The translations under genes were made by a program, and so were the position numbers. The notes below the pieces were generated by a model. That model saw nothing but the letters and a program-made list of their open reading frames with translations. It did not search any database and was not told the DNA's origin. A stretch of DNA of 64,000 nt from Dermacentor variabilis (taxonomy: Eukaryota > Arthropoda > Arachnida > Ixodida > Ixodidae), in NCBI RefSeq assembly GCF_050947875.1, contig NC_134570.1:204951250-205015249 (forward strand), written 5' to 3'. This document shows positions 32,966 to 41,903 of the stretch, one piece after another. The stretch's first letter is position 1. Each line of letters starts with the position of its first letter.

Positions 32966-33849
32966 TTTGCTGCCTCTTTAACCATCGGTAATATCAAACG
33001 CCCTTATAAGATATTCAGCCGCGCACATGGTCAGCTCGGCGTCTATTTAGTGTTTGCTCGCCACCGCCATCACGCACCATACTAGAGCGGAGTACTAATT
33101 TAATGACGCAGTGAAAAATTAGGCGTTCATAACGATCCGCATCCTCCGCGCATCACCAGTGATAATGCTGTGGCGCCCTCTACTAACTGGAAGTTAAACC
33201 ACTTTTCGGTTCGGCGCTGATTCTATATTCGTAGCAGCATCGAAAGAAACAGTGGATGTGAGTAATAACGACGAAACACACATGCTTTGCTCGCAGCGTG
33301 TATTAAGACTAAGGCACGACAAGTTTTGCCATTTATTTCTTGCTGTCAGGGCGGAACCATGTTGCCACGTAATCGCGGTTAGGGTGGCTATTACGGTTAC
33401 CGGCCGGTGATAATGGCCACATTAATTCGCCGTATACAACGTACATGCGCAGAAGACCTAACAAACCTAGTGTCACTCTTAGGTATCATGTGCCGATCAA
33501 GAATAAAACTCTCTAATGCGGACAATAATAAGACGGTTACGCTTGGAATTTATTCCGCAACGCGAGGGTGTTGCCTGTGCACCTCGTACTTTCGGCAGCG
33601 CTGTCACGAAGACACGAAGAGAAGGTGTGCACCTCTCTGTGGGGCGGCACATCTCGAACAAACGCAGCTGCGCGTGCAGCTCACGTTGGTCGTATCCCGT
33701 GAACGAACCGACGCTCTGCGAATAGCTGCTTTCGCGGTGGCGCGCGCTGACCTCGCTCTTGGCGCAGATTCCTGCGCTCGCGAAAGCTAGACCCCCGGTG
33801 AACAGAGCAGTGCACCGAAGCTGAAAAAGAACAAAATAAGAGGATTCTC
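32966..33849. other. Spacer, no gene recognised
   Basis: No recognised protein, RNA gene or shared repeat. The open frame at 33407-33790 has no identifiable domain. Confidence 0.35.
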
Positions 33850-34136
33850 ACTGAGATAACCCACCTATAGCAAGCTTCCAAACAGGCTGAAGCACGATTT
33901 ATTCCTAGACAGGTGGAGAAATCGTCAAGGCAAAAATAGAAATCTTCAGTTAATAGTACGCTCAGATCAAAACGAGTGTGGGACCAGGTGAGGAAATTTA
34001 GAGGAGAGTGCTTATCATACACAACACGACTACTTACATGTCCAGGGACACAAGCAACACTACAGGACCAGGCCAACTTATTAGGCGAACACGTTTGCAA
34101 CATTAATAAAGGGAAAATCATACATCCACCCGTTCG
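33850..34136 (+). pseudogene. LINE fragment: linker between endonuclease and RT
   Basis: The plus strand encodes KQAEARFIPRQVEKSSRQK, a stop, SSVNSTLRSK, a frame change, then VWDQVRKFRGECLS and TQATLQDQANLLGEHV. This charged WDxVRKFRG...QANLLGEHF pattern is typical of the region just before the RT domain in many arthropod LINEs. Both ends are cut. The tRNA-derived SINE at 34137 follows at once. Confidence 0.7.
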
Positions 34137-34276
34137 TAGCAATCGCTGCAAAGGAAACCCGATACGGTTTCCTCGAAAGAAAAGCCTCACAGTTGAAGAA
34201 AAATTCGTGCTGGGTCCGGGACCACCGCCTTTCCGGGGCAGCCGCTCTACCATCTGAGCTAACCAGGCGACTAGCA
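34137..34276 (-). mobile_element. tRNA-derived SINE (5' part)
   Basis: On the minus strand, gcctggttagctcagatggt contains a pol III A box (TAGCTCAGATGG). It is followed by an anticodon-arm-like ggctgccccggaaaggcggt. The expected B box is missing: gtcccggacccagc suggests a short deletion of the T arm. The body aatttttcttcaactgtgag then follows. It is a tRNA-like head on a repeat body, not a working tRNA gene. Confidence 0.75.
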
Positions 34277-35139
34277 GACGGCACGGCTAAGTCGAATTTG
34301 TCAACAACTCGAAGCAAAGGCGACAGTTGCGTCGATAGTTGCACTCCCTCGCGTGACGCGACCGTCTGCCGAAAAGCCAGGGGATGGACCCCGGCCGCTT
34401 CGCCCGTCGCGAATGCGACAAGTCGCAGCTGCCCTCTGCCCACCACAAAGCGCATCCATCTGCACGGACCTGCAACCGTGTAGCCGCCGGATGCGGATGA
34501 ACTTTCCCGTCGGCGCCTTTGGTTCGAGAAAAAAGGCCCCGTCCTGCTCAGCGTTGATCAGTTTCCGTGATTAACAGCGATGTCATTCCCATCATCCGGT
34601 TGCCGGAGTTCGGCGACTGCACTGGCACGGCTTGAGTCGAATGCGTCGTCTGTTTCCGCGTTTTCTGATCTCGCCACTTCGTCTAAACCTCTCCCGCTCT
34701 TGGCTGCATCTCCCGTTGCCCTCTGCACCCACTCAATTACTTTAATGTACAACCGATTATCTATTGGCACCATACGGGACATGCCTAAACACCGCTTCTT
34801 CCTAATGCCACCTGATCTACTCGCGCTCGATCTGACCCACCTTGTTCTGTCCTTCGTAACGCAACGCCCAACAATTCCTGTTCCGCTGGTCGTGATGCGC
34901 CGTCGTTACCACGCTTCAGAAATGTTGATCCCCAAATATGGTGTGGCGTGCCGTGTTTGCTCTTTGCGCGCACTTCGGAAGAATATGCTGTCTGAGTTTT
35001 CAGTGCGAACGCGTGAGTGCCTTTTCGTTAGCAATTTTTGGGTATCACGTGCGCTTTTCTGAACTTTGCTGCCTCTGTCGCTGGACGCTGCTTCCCGTAA
35101 AATAAGATTTCATGGTATTTTGAAAAAAAAAAGACAAAG
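34277..35139. other. Spacer with unrecognised open frames
   Basis: Plus frame 34580-35062 (160 codons) and minus frame 34558-34782 (74 codons) overlap. The minus frame contains MVPIDNRLYIKVIEWVQRAT and an acidic tail, and looks somewhat more protein-like. No family is recognised and no splice or promoter context supports either. Confidence 0.3.
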
Positions 35140-36003
35140 TCGCAGATCCACCTGAAAGGCGAAGCACCGATTGTAATATCAAATTAGTGGATAGCTGTGC
35201 GAAGTAAGGATAGTTAGTTTTATCGGCCGTATACACTTGCAAACATTCGCTTACTAACTAAATTCACAATGGTAGAAAGTGCAAGCGGGACTGAACGAGG
35301 ACGTAGAAAAAATAAACAGACACGCAGAGTCAGCGCTGTCTTTGTGTATCTGCTTCTTTCTATGTCGTTGTTCAGTCGCGCTTACACATTCTATCATGGA
35401 CTCAAACCAACTAACCCGCCTGCGTGTTTTGACTAAATTAACAAGCACGGTGTCACGCGCGCACAGGTAAAGATGATCACATCTCGCATGATGAGCGCGG
35501 AAAATCACTGTCAAAATGCTGGAGTGAGGAATCGCGGCAGCAGCAAGCGAACTGACCTTCGTGCGTCTCTCGCTTCAACGCGAACGAAACGTCGAAAGCA
35601 CAGCGCATGCGAAGGTATCGCCACTACGTGCACCCTAGAAACATCGCAGATTGCTTTGAACATAAGGCCCTCGCTGGCTCGCACTTTGGCCACGTCGCAG
35701 GTCGCTTTCAAGACACAAGAGCGCCGCCAACGCGTCCCTACGGCGTCCACCATTCGCGTGGCCAACGCCGTAGTTGACGCCGCGGTTGTCTCCACTCTTT
35801 ACGGAGCGGCGGACGAGAAAGATATCGGGGCATCCGAGCAGCTGCCGGAGAAACCCCTCCCCCTCCTCGCGCGCGACGTTTAACCGCGTTCGGCGACTCA
35901 CTCTCGCGCGCTTTTACTCGCACATACAGCATACGGCGCGCGGCGACGCCGACGGCAGAGATGCGCCTGCTGGAGTGCCCGTGGAATTGCTATCGCAGTA
36001 AAC
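35140..36003 (+). repeat. Repeat family X, copy 3 (longest)
   Basis: It starts near cacctgaaaggcgaagcacc, passes atcaaattagtggatagctg and ttttatcggccgtatacact, and ends aattgctatcgcagtaaacg. The beginning (gattgtaatatcaaat / gattgcgatagcaaat in relatives) and end (aattgctatcgcag) are inverted relative to one another, suggesting a TIR-type non-autonomous DNA element. A hairpin element is inserted at 35270-35431. Confidence 0.75.
35270..35431. mobile_element. Hairpin (foldback) element nested in repeat X
   Basis: The left arm (gtagaaagtgcaagcgggac, tgaacgaggacgtagaaa) and the right arm (tttctatgtcgttgttca, gtcgcgcttacacattctat) are imperfect inverted copies of about 55-60 bp. The tail aaaccaactaacccgcctgc follows. 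ACTAAATTCACAA (35257-35269) and ACTAAATTAACAA (35432-35444) are a 13-bp target duplication with one difference. Sister copies of repeat X carry the site once (actaaattaacaa at 44326), confirming insertion. Confidence 0.8.
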
Positions 36004-36149
36004 GCCGAATAGGTGACCCAAAGCTGCGCAGACTGGTAGTGATGTGAACGCTTCTGCGGTGGGGTCCATTGTCAAAGGTAATACACAATGTACACGACTT
36101 TTATGCGAAGCATATTAACCTAGGTTTCGGGCCTTCGCGCGACGCCCGG

Positions 36150-36362
36150 CGGTGGCCACCATTGACCCTGAAGTGGGGTCACGTGACATGACGTCACGTG
36201 ATGAGTCACACAGGCTGCAGATGGGGCCTCATATCGCGCCGTCGGTCGCCTCCCGGCGATGGCCACCATTGACCCTGAAGTGAGATCACATGATGTGACG
36301 TCACGTGATGACGTCACACCTGCTGCAGATGGGGCCTCATATCGCGCCGTCGGACGTCGCCC
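36150..36362. repeat. Tandem duplication, unit about 107 bp
   Basis: Unit 1 (about 36150-36255) and unit 2 (about 36256-36362) both read gatggccaccattgaccctg (gtggccacc in unit 1), then a block of cAMP-response- and E-box-like sites, then tgcagatggggcctcatatc and gcgccgtcgg. The core differs by a few substitutions and indels. A third, more decayed unit may follow at 36400-36460. Confidence 0.85.
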
Positions 36363-36455
36363 GCCGGAGGCCTCCACGCTTCGGTTCGCGCCGTCGCGCG
36401 CGACGCGGCGGCTGCGCCACCATCGCTGCATCACGTGATATGTGACGTCACGCCA
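36178..36455. promoter_or_regulatory. Cluster of CACGTGA and TGACGTCA sites
   Basis: The sequence shows gtcacgtgacatgacgtcac and gtgatgagtcacac in unit 1, gatgtgacgtcacgtgatga and cgtcacacc in unit 2, and catcacgtgatatgtgacgt and cacgcc after them. TGACGTCA is the CRE/bZIP core and CACGTG the E-box core. Repetition at regular spacing could make a strong binding platform. No transcription start or downstream gene is visible, so function is inferred only from motif content. Confidence 0.4.
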
Positions 36456-36573
36456 GGGATGAAGCGGCGCGCGCCCGCCGTCGCGTCAGTCTCTGTGCCC
36501 GCAACCGCGCCAGCGTCTTTGCGCCGGGCGTGTATGCGGTCAAGATGCCTCCAAACGCTAAGGATACGCTAAG

Positions 36574-36612
36574 GTTAAGCCCAGTGGATGCTTCGCATCC
36601 ACTGGGCTTAAC
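36574..36612. repeat. Perfect 18-bp inverted repeat, 3-nt loop
   Basis: GTTAAGCCCAGTGGATGC is followed by TTC and then its exact reverse complement ending at 36612. It is not followed by a T-run on either strand, so a terminator is not indicated. It probably marks the joined end of the possible TIR element at 36108-36602. Confidence 0.9.
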
Positions 36613-37454
36613 TTTGATAAGCCTCCAATTTTTGCTTTCGAGATGTCGTAGATGCAGATCGAGGTAGTGCTGGTGGACTGCGCACGCGCGTTATAAAAGA
36701 CCTTTGTATCCAAGCGTTCCCAGACTTGCAAAAGAGCGCTCTTAGGGTTCGTGCAACGAGTTATATTGTACTGTTTCACTGTGCACCGCGCTTTACAGCC
36801 AACCACAAAAGTTTACGGACCACGGGATTGCAGAAAACCTTCAATTTTCGAGCAGCCTGTAATAGTATAGTCAGTAAAACGGAACATCACAATGTTGTTA
36901 ACACATACTAGTAGAGGTTGCGAATGTGAATTGTAGGCTGCGTTGTGAGCCTGCGCAGACATTCAGTTTTTCTCAGATTTCGTGTTCCGTAAATTTTTGT
37001 TGTTGGCTGTACTATAAATGGAAGGCGCGGTGAGTTGGTTTTCCACTTCGGAGTGAAACACGGTCGCGCATTGAAAGTGTGCGCAGCATTAAAGACGCAC
37101 AGGCCCAAATTTCTCCGCTGTTTCTGCGTCCCGTGCTCAGTTCTTTTCTTTTTTTTGTTTTTGGTACACGCGTATGTGGATATGTATATTGTTTGACAAA
37201 ATAAAGGAAGGTGCATGAATATCAGTTAGTCCGGGCGGCTCTAGATGTGCCTCGCCTAATCAACTCGTAGTTGCGGCAAAGCTCCGGAGGGTCGTGTGAG
37301 TTCTCCTATACTTTGACATTTTCGAGTGATTCGGATGGAACATGAGGGCCAAGGCTAGGCAACTCGGATTCAGCGGTGGCTATACTCACAGACTTCGTTT
37401 CCTATAGCTAGTCTTGTACTATCCGTGTAAGCTGACGACGTGAACTAAAGAATA
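36613..37454. other. Spacer, no gene recognised
   Basis: AT-rich sequence with short open frames on both strands. No repeat is shared with other parts of the window. Confidence 0.35.
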
Positions 37455-37678
37455 TAAACAAATTCATCAGCCATTCCACTCCGTGAAGAAGGACGAGCAG
37501 CGAAGCTGTGGTGTGTTTTACCTCACTCGACGCATATATGTGTAATATGTATTATTATGTATAGCTTTCGACTGTGGAGTGATTTATCCTTATTCTTTTC
37601 TGAAGTAGTGACGTGCGCAAGTGACACCGCATGGCAGACGGGAATTCCACAATATTTGCAACTTCACTGTGAACTACG

Positions 37679-38090
37679 TGTTGAATATCCTCCATTCTGG
37701 AGCCAAAGCATCCCCGCGCTGGGGGAGGGTCGACGATGGAGCGAGGAGGACTCAACACCCCCCCCCCCCCTGCACCTAAAACGGCACTGCTGAAGGTCGC
37801 TGTGGCGGCAGCGCCCCACACTTATCTCCCCTCGAATGCCTGGGGGGCGCGTTCCACGAACAGCGACAGGCCCTTCGGGTTAGGAGCGAGTAGCTTGCAC
37901 GTGCGGGGTGCAAGAAGAGAGCAAGAAAGCCTGTTTGGCACACTGTATCGTTACTTTCCCTTTCTCTCTACTCTCTCCGGGTTTTCCGTACCCCCTAGTC
38001 AAAATAAAGGAGTCTTCTTGATGCCCTCGAAGTATAAGGACGTCTGTCGCTATTCCCTAAGTGAAAAGTCTCCGCCTCTTCTTCTACAAT
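37679..38090 (+). mobile_element. Solo LTR candidate, 412 bp
   Basis: It begins TGTTGAATATCC and ends near TTCTACAAT, flanked by ACTACG at 37673-37678 and 38091-38096. The uninterrupted relative at about 55995 confirms an insertion here. A polyadenylation-type aataaa lies at about 38004. The TGTTGA start, the size and the short target duplication fit an LTR left after recombination, possibly of the BEL/Pao group. The exact 3' base is ambiguous by one or two. Confidence 0.65.
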
Positions 38091-38229
38091 ACTACGTAAT
38101 TATGAAAAGTAGATGAAACTCGGCGTAATGTTACAGTCGTCTTGGCGGCTAATTGTCATATAATTTGTTTCTGGATAGGTTCAAGGAAACAAGAGTCACA
38201 GCTGTTTTCTGTAACAATATATACTCCCT

Positions 38230-39804
38230 GGCACCCACGACGATAATGGAAGAGAGAATAGTCTAGAGGAATTCGAAATCGCACAGGTAACGCCGGAAGA
38301 AGTAAAAAAAAAAAGCCTTGGGAGCTATGCGAAGGGGGAAGGCAGCTGGAGAGGATCAGGTAACAGCAGATTTGTTGAAGGATGGTGGGCAGATTGTTCT
38401 AGAGAAACTCGCCACCCTGTATACGCAATGCCTCATGACTTCGAGCATACCGGAATTGTGGAAAAACGCTAACATAATCCTAATCCATAAGAAAGGGGAC
38501 GCCAAAGACTTGAAAAATTATAGACCGATCAGCTTACTGTCCGTTGCCTACAAAGTATTTACTAAGGTAATCGCAAATAGAATCAGGAGCACCTTGGACT
38601 TCCGTCAACCAAAGGACCAGGCAGGATTCCGTAAAGGCTACTCAACAATAGACCATATTCACACTAGCAATCAGGTGATAGAAAAATGTGCGGAATATAA
38701 CCAACCTTTATATATAGCTTTCATTGATTACGAGAAAGCGTTTCATTCAGTCGAAACCTCAGCAGTCATGCAGGCATTGCGGAATCAGGGTGTAGACGAG
38801 CCGTATATGTAAAGATACTGAAAGGTATCTATAGCGGCTCCACAGCCACCGTAGTCCTCCATAAAGAAAGCAACAAAATCCCAATAAAGAAAGGCGTCAG
38901 GCAGGGAGATACGATCTCTCCAATGCTCTTCACAGCGTGTTTACAGGAGGTATTCAGAGACCTGGATTGGGAAGAATTGGGGATAAGAGTTAATGGCGAA
39001 TACCTTAGTAACTTGCGATTCGCTGATGATATTGCCTTGCTTAGTAACTCAGGGGACCAACTGCAATGCATGCTCACTGACCTGGAGAGGCAAACCCGAA
39101 GGGTGGGTCTAAAAATTAATCTGCAGTAAACTAAAGTAATGTTTAACAGTCTCGGAAGAGAACAGCAGTTTACGATAGGTAGTGAGGCACTGGAAGTGGT
39201 AAGGGAATACATCTACTTAGGACAGGTAGTGACTGCGGATCCGGATCATGAGACTGAAATAATCAGAAGAATAAGAATGGGCTGGGGTGCGTTTGGCAGG
39301 CATTCTCAGATCATGAACAGCAGGTTGCCATTATCCCTAAAGAGAAAAGTTTATAACAGCTGTGTCTTACCAGTACTCACGTACGGAGCGGAAACCTGGA
39401 GGCTTACGAATAGGGTTCTACTTAAATTGAGGACCGCGCAACGAGCTATGGAAAGAAGAATGATGTGTAACGTTAAGGGATAAGAAAAGGGCAGATTGGG
39501 TGAGGGAACAAACGCGAGTTAATGACATCTTAGTTGAAATCAAGAAAAAGAAATGGGGGCGTGGGCAGGACACGTAATGAGGAGGGAAGATAACCGATGA
39601 TCATTAAGAGTTAGCGAATGGATACCAAGGGAAGGGAAGCGTAGCAGAGGGCGGCAGAAAGTTAGGTGGGCGGATGAGATTAAGAAGTTTGCAGGGACAA
39701 CATGGCCACAATTAGTACATGACCGGGGTAGTTGGAGAAGTATGGGAGAGGCCTTTGCCCTGCAGTGGGCGTAACCAGGCTGATGATGATATTGATGTTG
39801 ATGA
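38230..39804 (+). mobile_element. RTE-clade LINE, 5'-truncated
   Basis: The insertion is bracketed by TATACTCCCT (38220-38229) and TATACTTCCT (39805-39814), a 10-bp target duplication with one difference. The 3' end is a short tgatgatga/tgttgatga repeat, typical of RTE elements, which lack a poly-A tail. The only gene left is the RT (38250-39790). The 5' truncation is the normal outcome of incomplete reverse transcription. Confidence 0.9.
38250..39790 (+). pseudogene. RTE reverse transcriptase, broken
   Basis: A frameshift at the poly-A run near 38307 separates EFEIAQVTPEEVKK from RRGKAAGEDQVTADLL. The RT then shows LIHKKGDAKDLKNYRPISLL, AGFRKGYSTIDHI, YIAFIDYEKAFHSV, GVRQGDTISPMLF and LRFADDIALLSNS, the catalytic box. 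The C-terminal part has EYIYLGQVVTADPDHETEI, VLPVLTYGAETWRL and RTAQRAMERRM. Stops or frame changes lie near 38813, 39127, 39481 and later. The order and motifs fit the RTE/BovB-like clade. Because the fingers-to-thumb motifs are largely intact, the insertion may be relatively recent. Confidence 0.92.
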
Positions 39805-40080
39805 TATACTTCCTCCGTAGACGGCCGTGCATTGACAGCAGACGGGAATTCTGTAACGTTTACAATTTCACTGTGAACTAACTAATTATGACAAGTAAAT
39901 GAAACGGCGTAGTGATAAAGTCGTCTTCGCGACCAATTTCTGTATGATTTTTTTCCCGAGATACCTACATTAGATTGAGAGCCATAGATCATTCGCGACA
40001 AACTGGAGACGAAAACGCAGGTGGCGTCTGACGCGGTCGCCGGAGCAGGCTCGAGTTTTGTGTACCAGTAAAAAAAAATG

Positions 40081-40413
40081 ATAAAGGAAAGATAGGGGTA
40101 AACTACCAGTAAAGTCTGCGCCTTTTCAGTACGACCACCTGACTTCGTTGCGCACGAAGCTCTTCCTCCTCGCCTGTTTTAACGCTTCGTCGAAAGCAAA
40201 GTGCGGCGGTGTGCGAAGTGCCAGACTTGGACGCCAAATTTCACGTTGCTACGTTGCTTTCTGGAGATTATCTCTACTATATAACTAACTTCGTGCACTT
40301 TTTATTAATAATAACCGTAAAATAGCGTGAAAGTGGTAGGTAACGCGTTACCGGTATTTGTCCTCGCGAACTGCGTCGAGCTCGGACTGTTTGAAGAGCT
40401 CCTCAGCTTCGCG
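40081..40413. other. Spacer, no gene recognised
   Basis: Short stretch between repeat Z and the Kolobok-like copy B. No recognisable feature. Confidence 0.35.
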
Positions 40414-40417
40414 TTAA

Positions 40418-41899
40418 AGGGACCCTGAAACGATTTTGACGATTTTCTACAAACGTACTGAGTCGTTAGAGTAGGTCCTTCTGATCATTAATTGACACAT
40501 CTAAATGCTCCATGTAAAGCGTGTAGTTTATTATAAGGCTTTAAAAATGCACATCGCCGCCGATTGCAGCACAATGCTCGGCGGAATTTTAAGCCGCCCC
40601 TACCCATATGACGGAAATCGCCCATATGACGTCAGTGGGGCGAGCTATCCGATTGGCTGACCATGGCGCGTGATCGATAATTTTTCCAACTTTATGGTAA
40701 ACAGATGATGTTCGTAATAGTTGGAATGTTAGTTAACTAGTTTTTATAAAAAAACATAAAGAGAATGCACAAGAACAATTTTTCAGTACACTTAAGCACT
40801 TCGGCACACAGCAAGTGTCGTCTGCTTGTGTTACAACGTGCTCCGTTCTTGACGAGAGCTCCGCCGTCAGTGTCGGTCTGTCTTTTCGCGAGCGCTATGG
40901 TTCGACTTTGTTGCGTTGTGGACTGCAAACGTAGCGACTGGCAATATGTCCAGCTGCGACATCGTGTCTCTCTGCAAGCCAGTAGACGATCGGACTGGCC
41001 GCAGTGCATCGGACTGCCGCTATCCGATCGGCGCCAGGATTTGCGCGATTGCGGCCGTCACTTTACACCGGAAGATTTCTAACGCAATAGCGTTTCGTGA
41101 GTCTAGGGCAAACGCAAGCGCAAGAAGACGGGGCCTGGCCGCTTGACTGTGCCGTTTAACGGGTGAGCAGAAGCGCAAATGTGAATGGTCTGCACGGTGC
41201 AGCCACCAGGTGGCATAGAGCTCAATCACACACAGTAGCAGTAACAAAACGTATTCTTTGCTGGTGGTGTAAATTTTTCGCAGGAGTGCAATAATCAACA
41301 CGTTGTTTTTGTAGATGTTTAAAGTGTTTTTCACTTGGTTAGAGCAATATTAGCTCTTTGTTTGGCTGGTTAAGCTCTGCGCCAACAAGTGGCTGGACCG
41401 TGCACACCGGTCAGGCCGCTCACGTACGTCTACGCTAAAGTTACTTCATCAGCTTGAGTTTATGCCTACTGCCACCTGCCTAAACACCAAGCTTGCCTGT
41501 GATTACCGGAATACCAGACACGGTCGGCGCTACGACAAAATGCTCGCAACGCACGCTGCTTCGATAGCTCTCGCTTGGTGTCGACGGCCAAGCGGCTAGC
41601 GGAGAGGTTTCGCACGGGCGGGGGCGGGCTCAAAAACAACCGGAAGTGGACGATGTGACGTCGCATCATGACGCAGAACCAGTCAAGGCGGAGCTTAGCC
41701 AACACCCTCTAGATTGGCTTAGCCCCTATCGCTCGGCGAACGAATTGAGGAGGAAAAGCATGGATAGGGAGGAGGGTAGCTTGTAATAGCCTGTAGCTGC
41801 ATTAATACGTAACGCTTCACTTAAATTGTGGTGCGAATGTTCTACTTAAGCTGTACCCTACGCGTCTACAAAATTTGTCCGAACCGTTTCAAGGGCCCT
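40418..41899 (+). mobile_element. Kolobok-like element, copy B (TTAA-flanked), 1.48 kb
   Basis: TTAA at 40414-40417 and 41900-41903 flanks ends AGGGACCCTGAAACGATTTT and, inverted, AGGGCCCTTGAAACGGTTCG. The interior matches copy A in reverse: gacgtcagtggggcgagcta, the THAP frame at 40897-41082, agcgcaaatgtgaatggtct, and the subterminal acgcgtctacaaaatttgtc. The element is short with no catalytic domain visible, so it is probably non-autonomous. Confidence 0.82.
40897..41082 (+). CDS. THAP zinc-finger peptide of Kolobok-like copy B, 61 aa
   Basis: MVRLCCVVDCKRSDWQYV... ends DLRDCGRHFTPEDF. The C2CH zinc ligands (C6, C10, C52, H55), W34 and the HFTPEDF block are all kept. It differs from copy A at about seven of 61 residues and ends at the same TAA. 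The frame is open upstream to 40765. I choose this ATG because copy A shares it and the THAP domain starts with it. It may be a stand-alone DNA-binding peptide, the first exon of a longer transposase, or a decayed remnant. Confidence 0.7.
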   Translation: MVRLCCVVDCKRSDWQYVQLRHRVSLQASRRSDWPQCIGLPLSDRRQDLRDCGRHFTPEDF

Positions 41900-41903
41900 T
41901 TAA

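Larger units (their letters stand above)
36108..36602. mobile_element. Possible TIR element ending in atgcgaagcat
   Basis: The left end atgcgaagcatattaaccta and the inverse of the right end, atgcgaagcatccactgggc then ttaaccttagcg, share an 11-bp terminus and a nearby ttaacct. The interior is mostly the 36150-36360 duplication. The boundaries and the superfamily are uncertain. Confidence 0.4.
37455..40080 (+). repeat. Repeat family Z, copy 1, with two insertions
   Basis: The blocks at 37466-37678, 38097-38219 and 39815-40050 match 55705-56340 in order (ccgtgaagaaggacgagcag, gtggagtgatttatcc-like, gcatggcagacgggaattcc, aggttcaagg-like, gtagacggccgtgcattgac, gagacgaaaacg). The gaps hold a solo-LTR candidate and an RTE LINE, each with a target duplication. 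The repeat's own class is unknown. It is non-coding. Confidence 0.8.

Noticed and set aside
34200..34276. Functional tRNA gene on the minus strand
   Set aside because: The A box is good but the T arm and B box appear deleted.
36574..36612. Transcription terminator hairpin
   Set aside because: There is no T-run on either side and no upstream gene. An intrinsic terminator is not expected in a eukaryotic genome.
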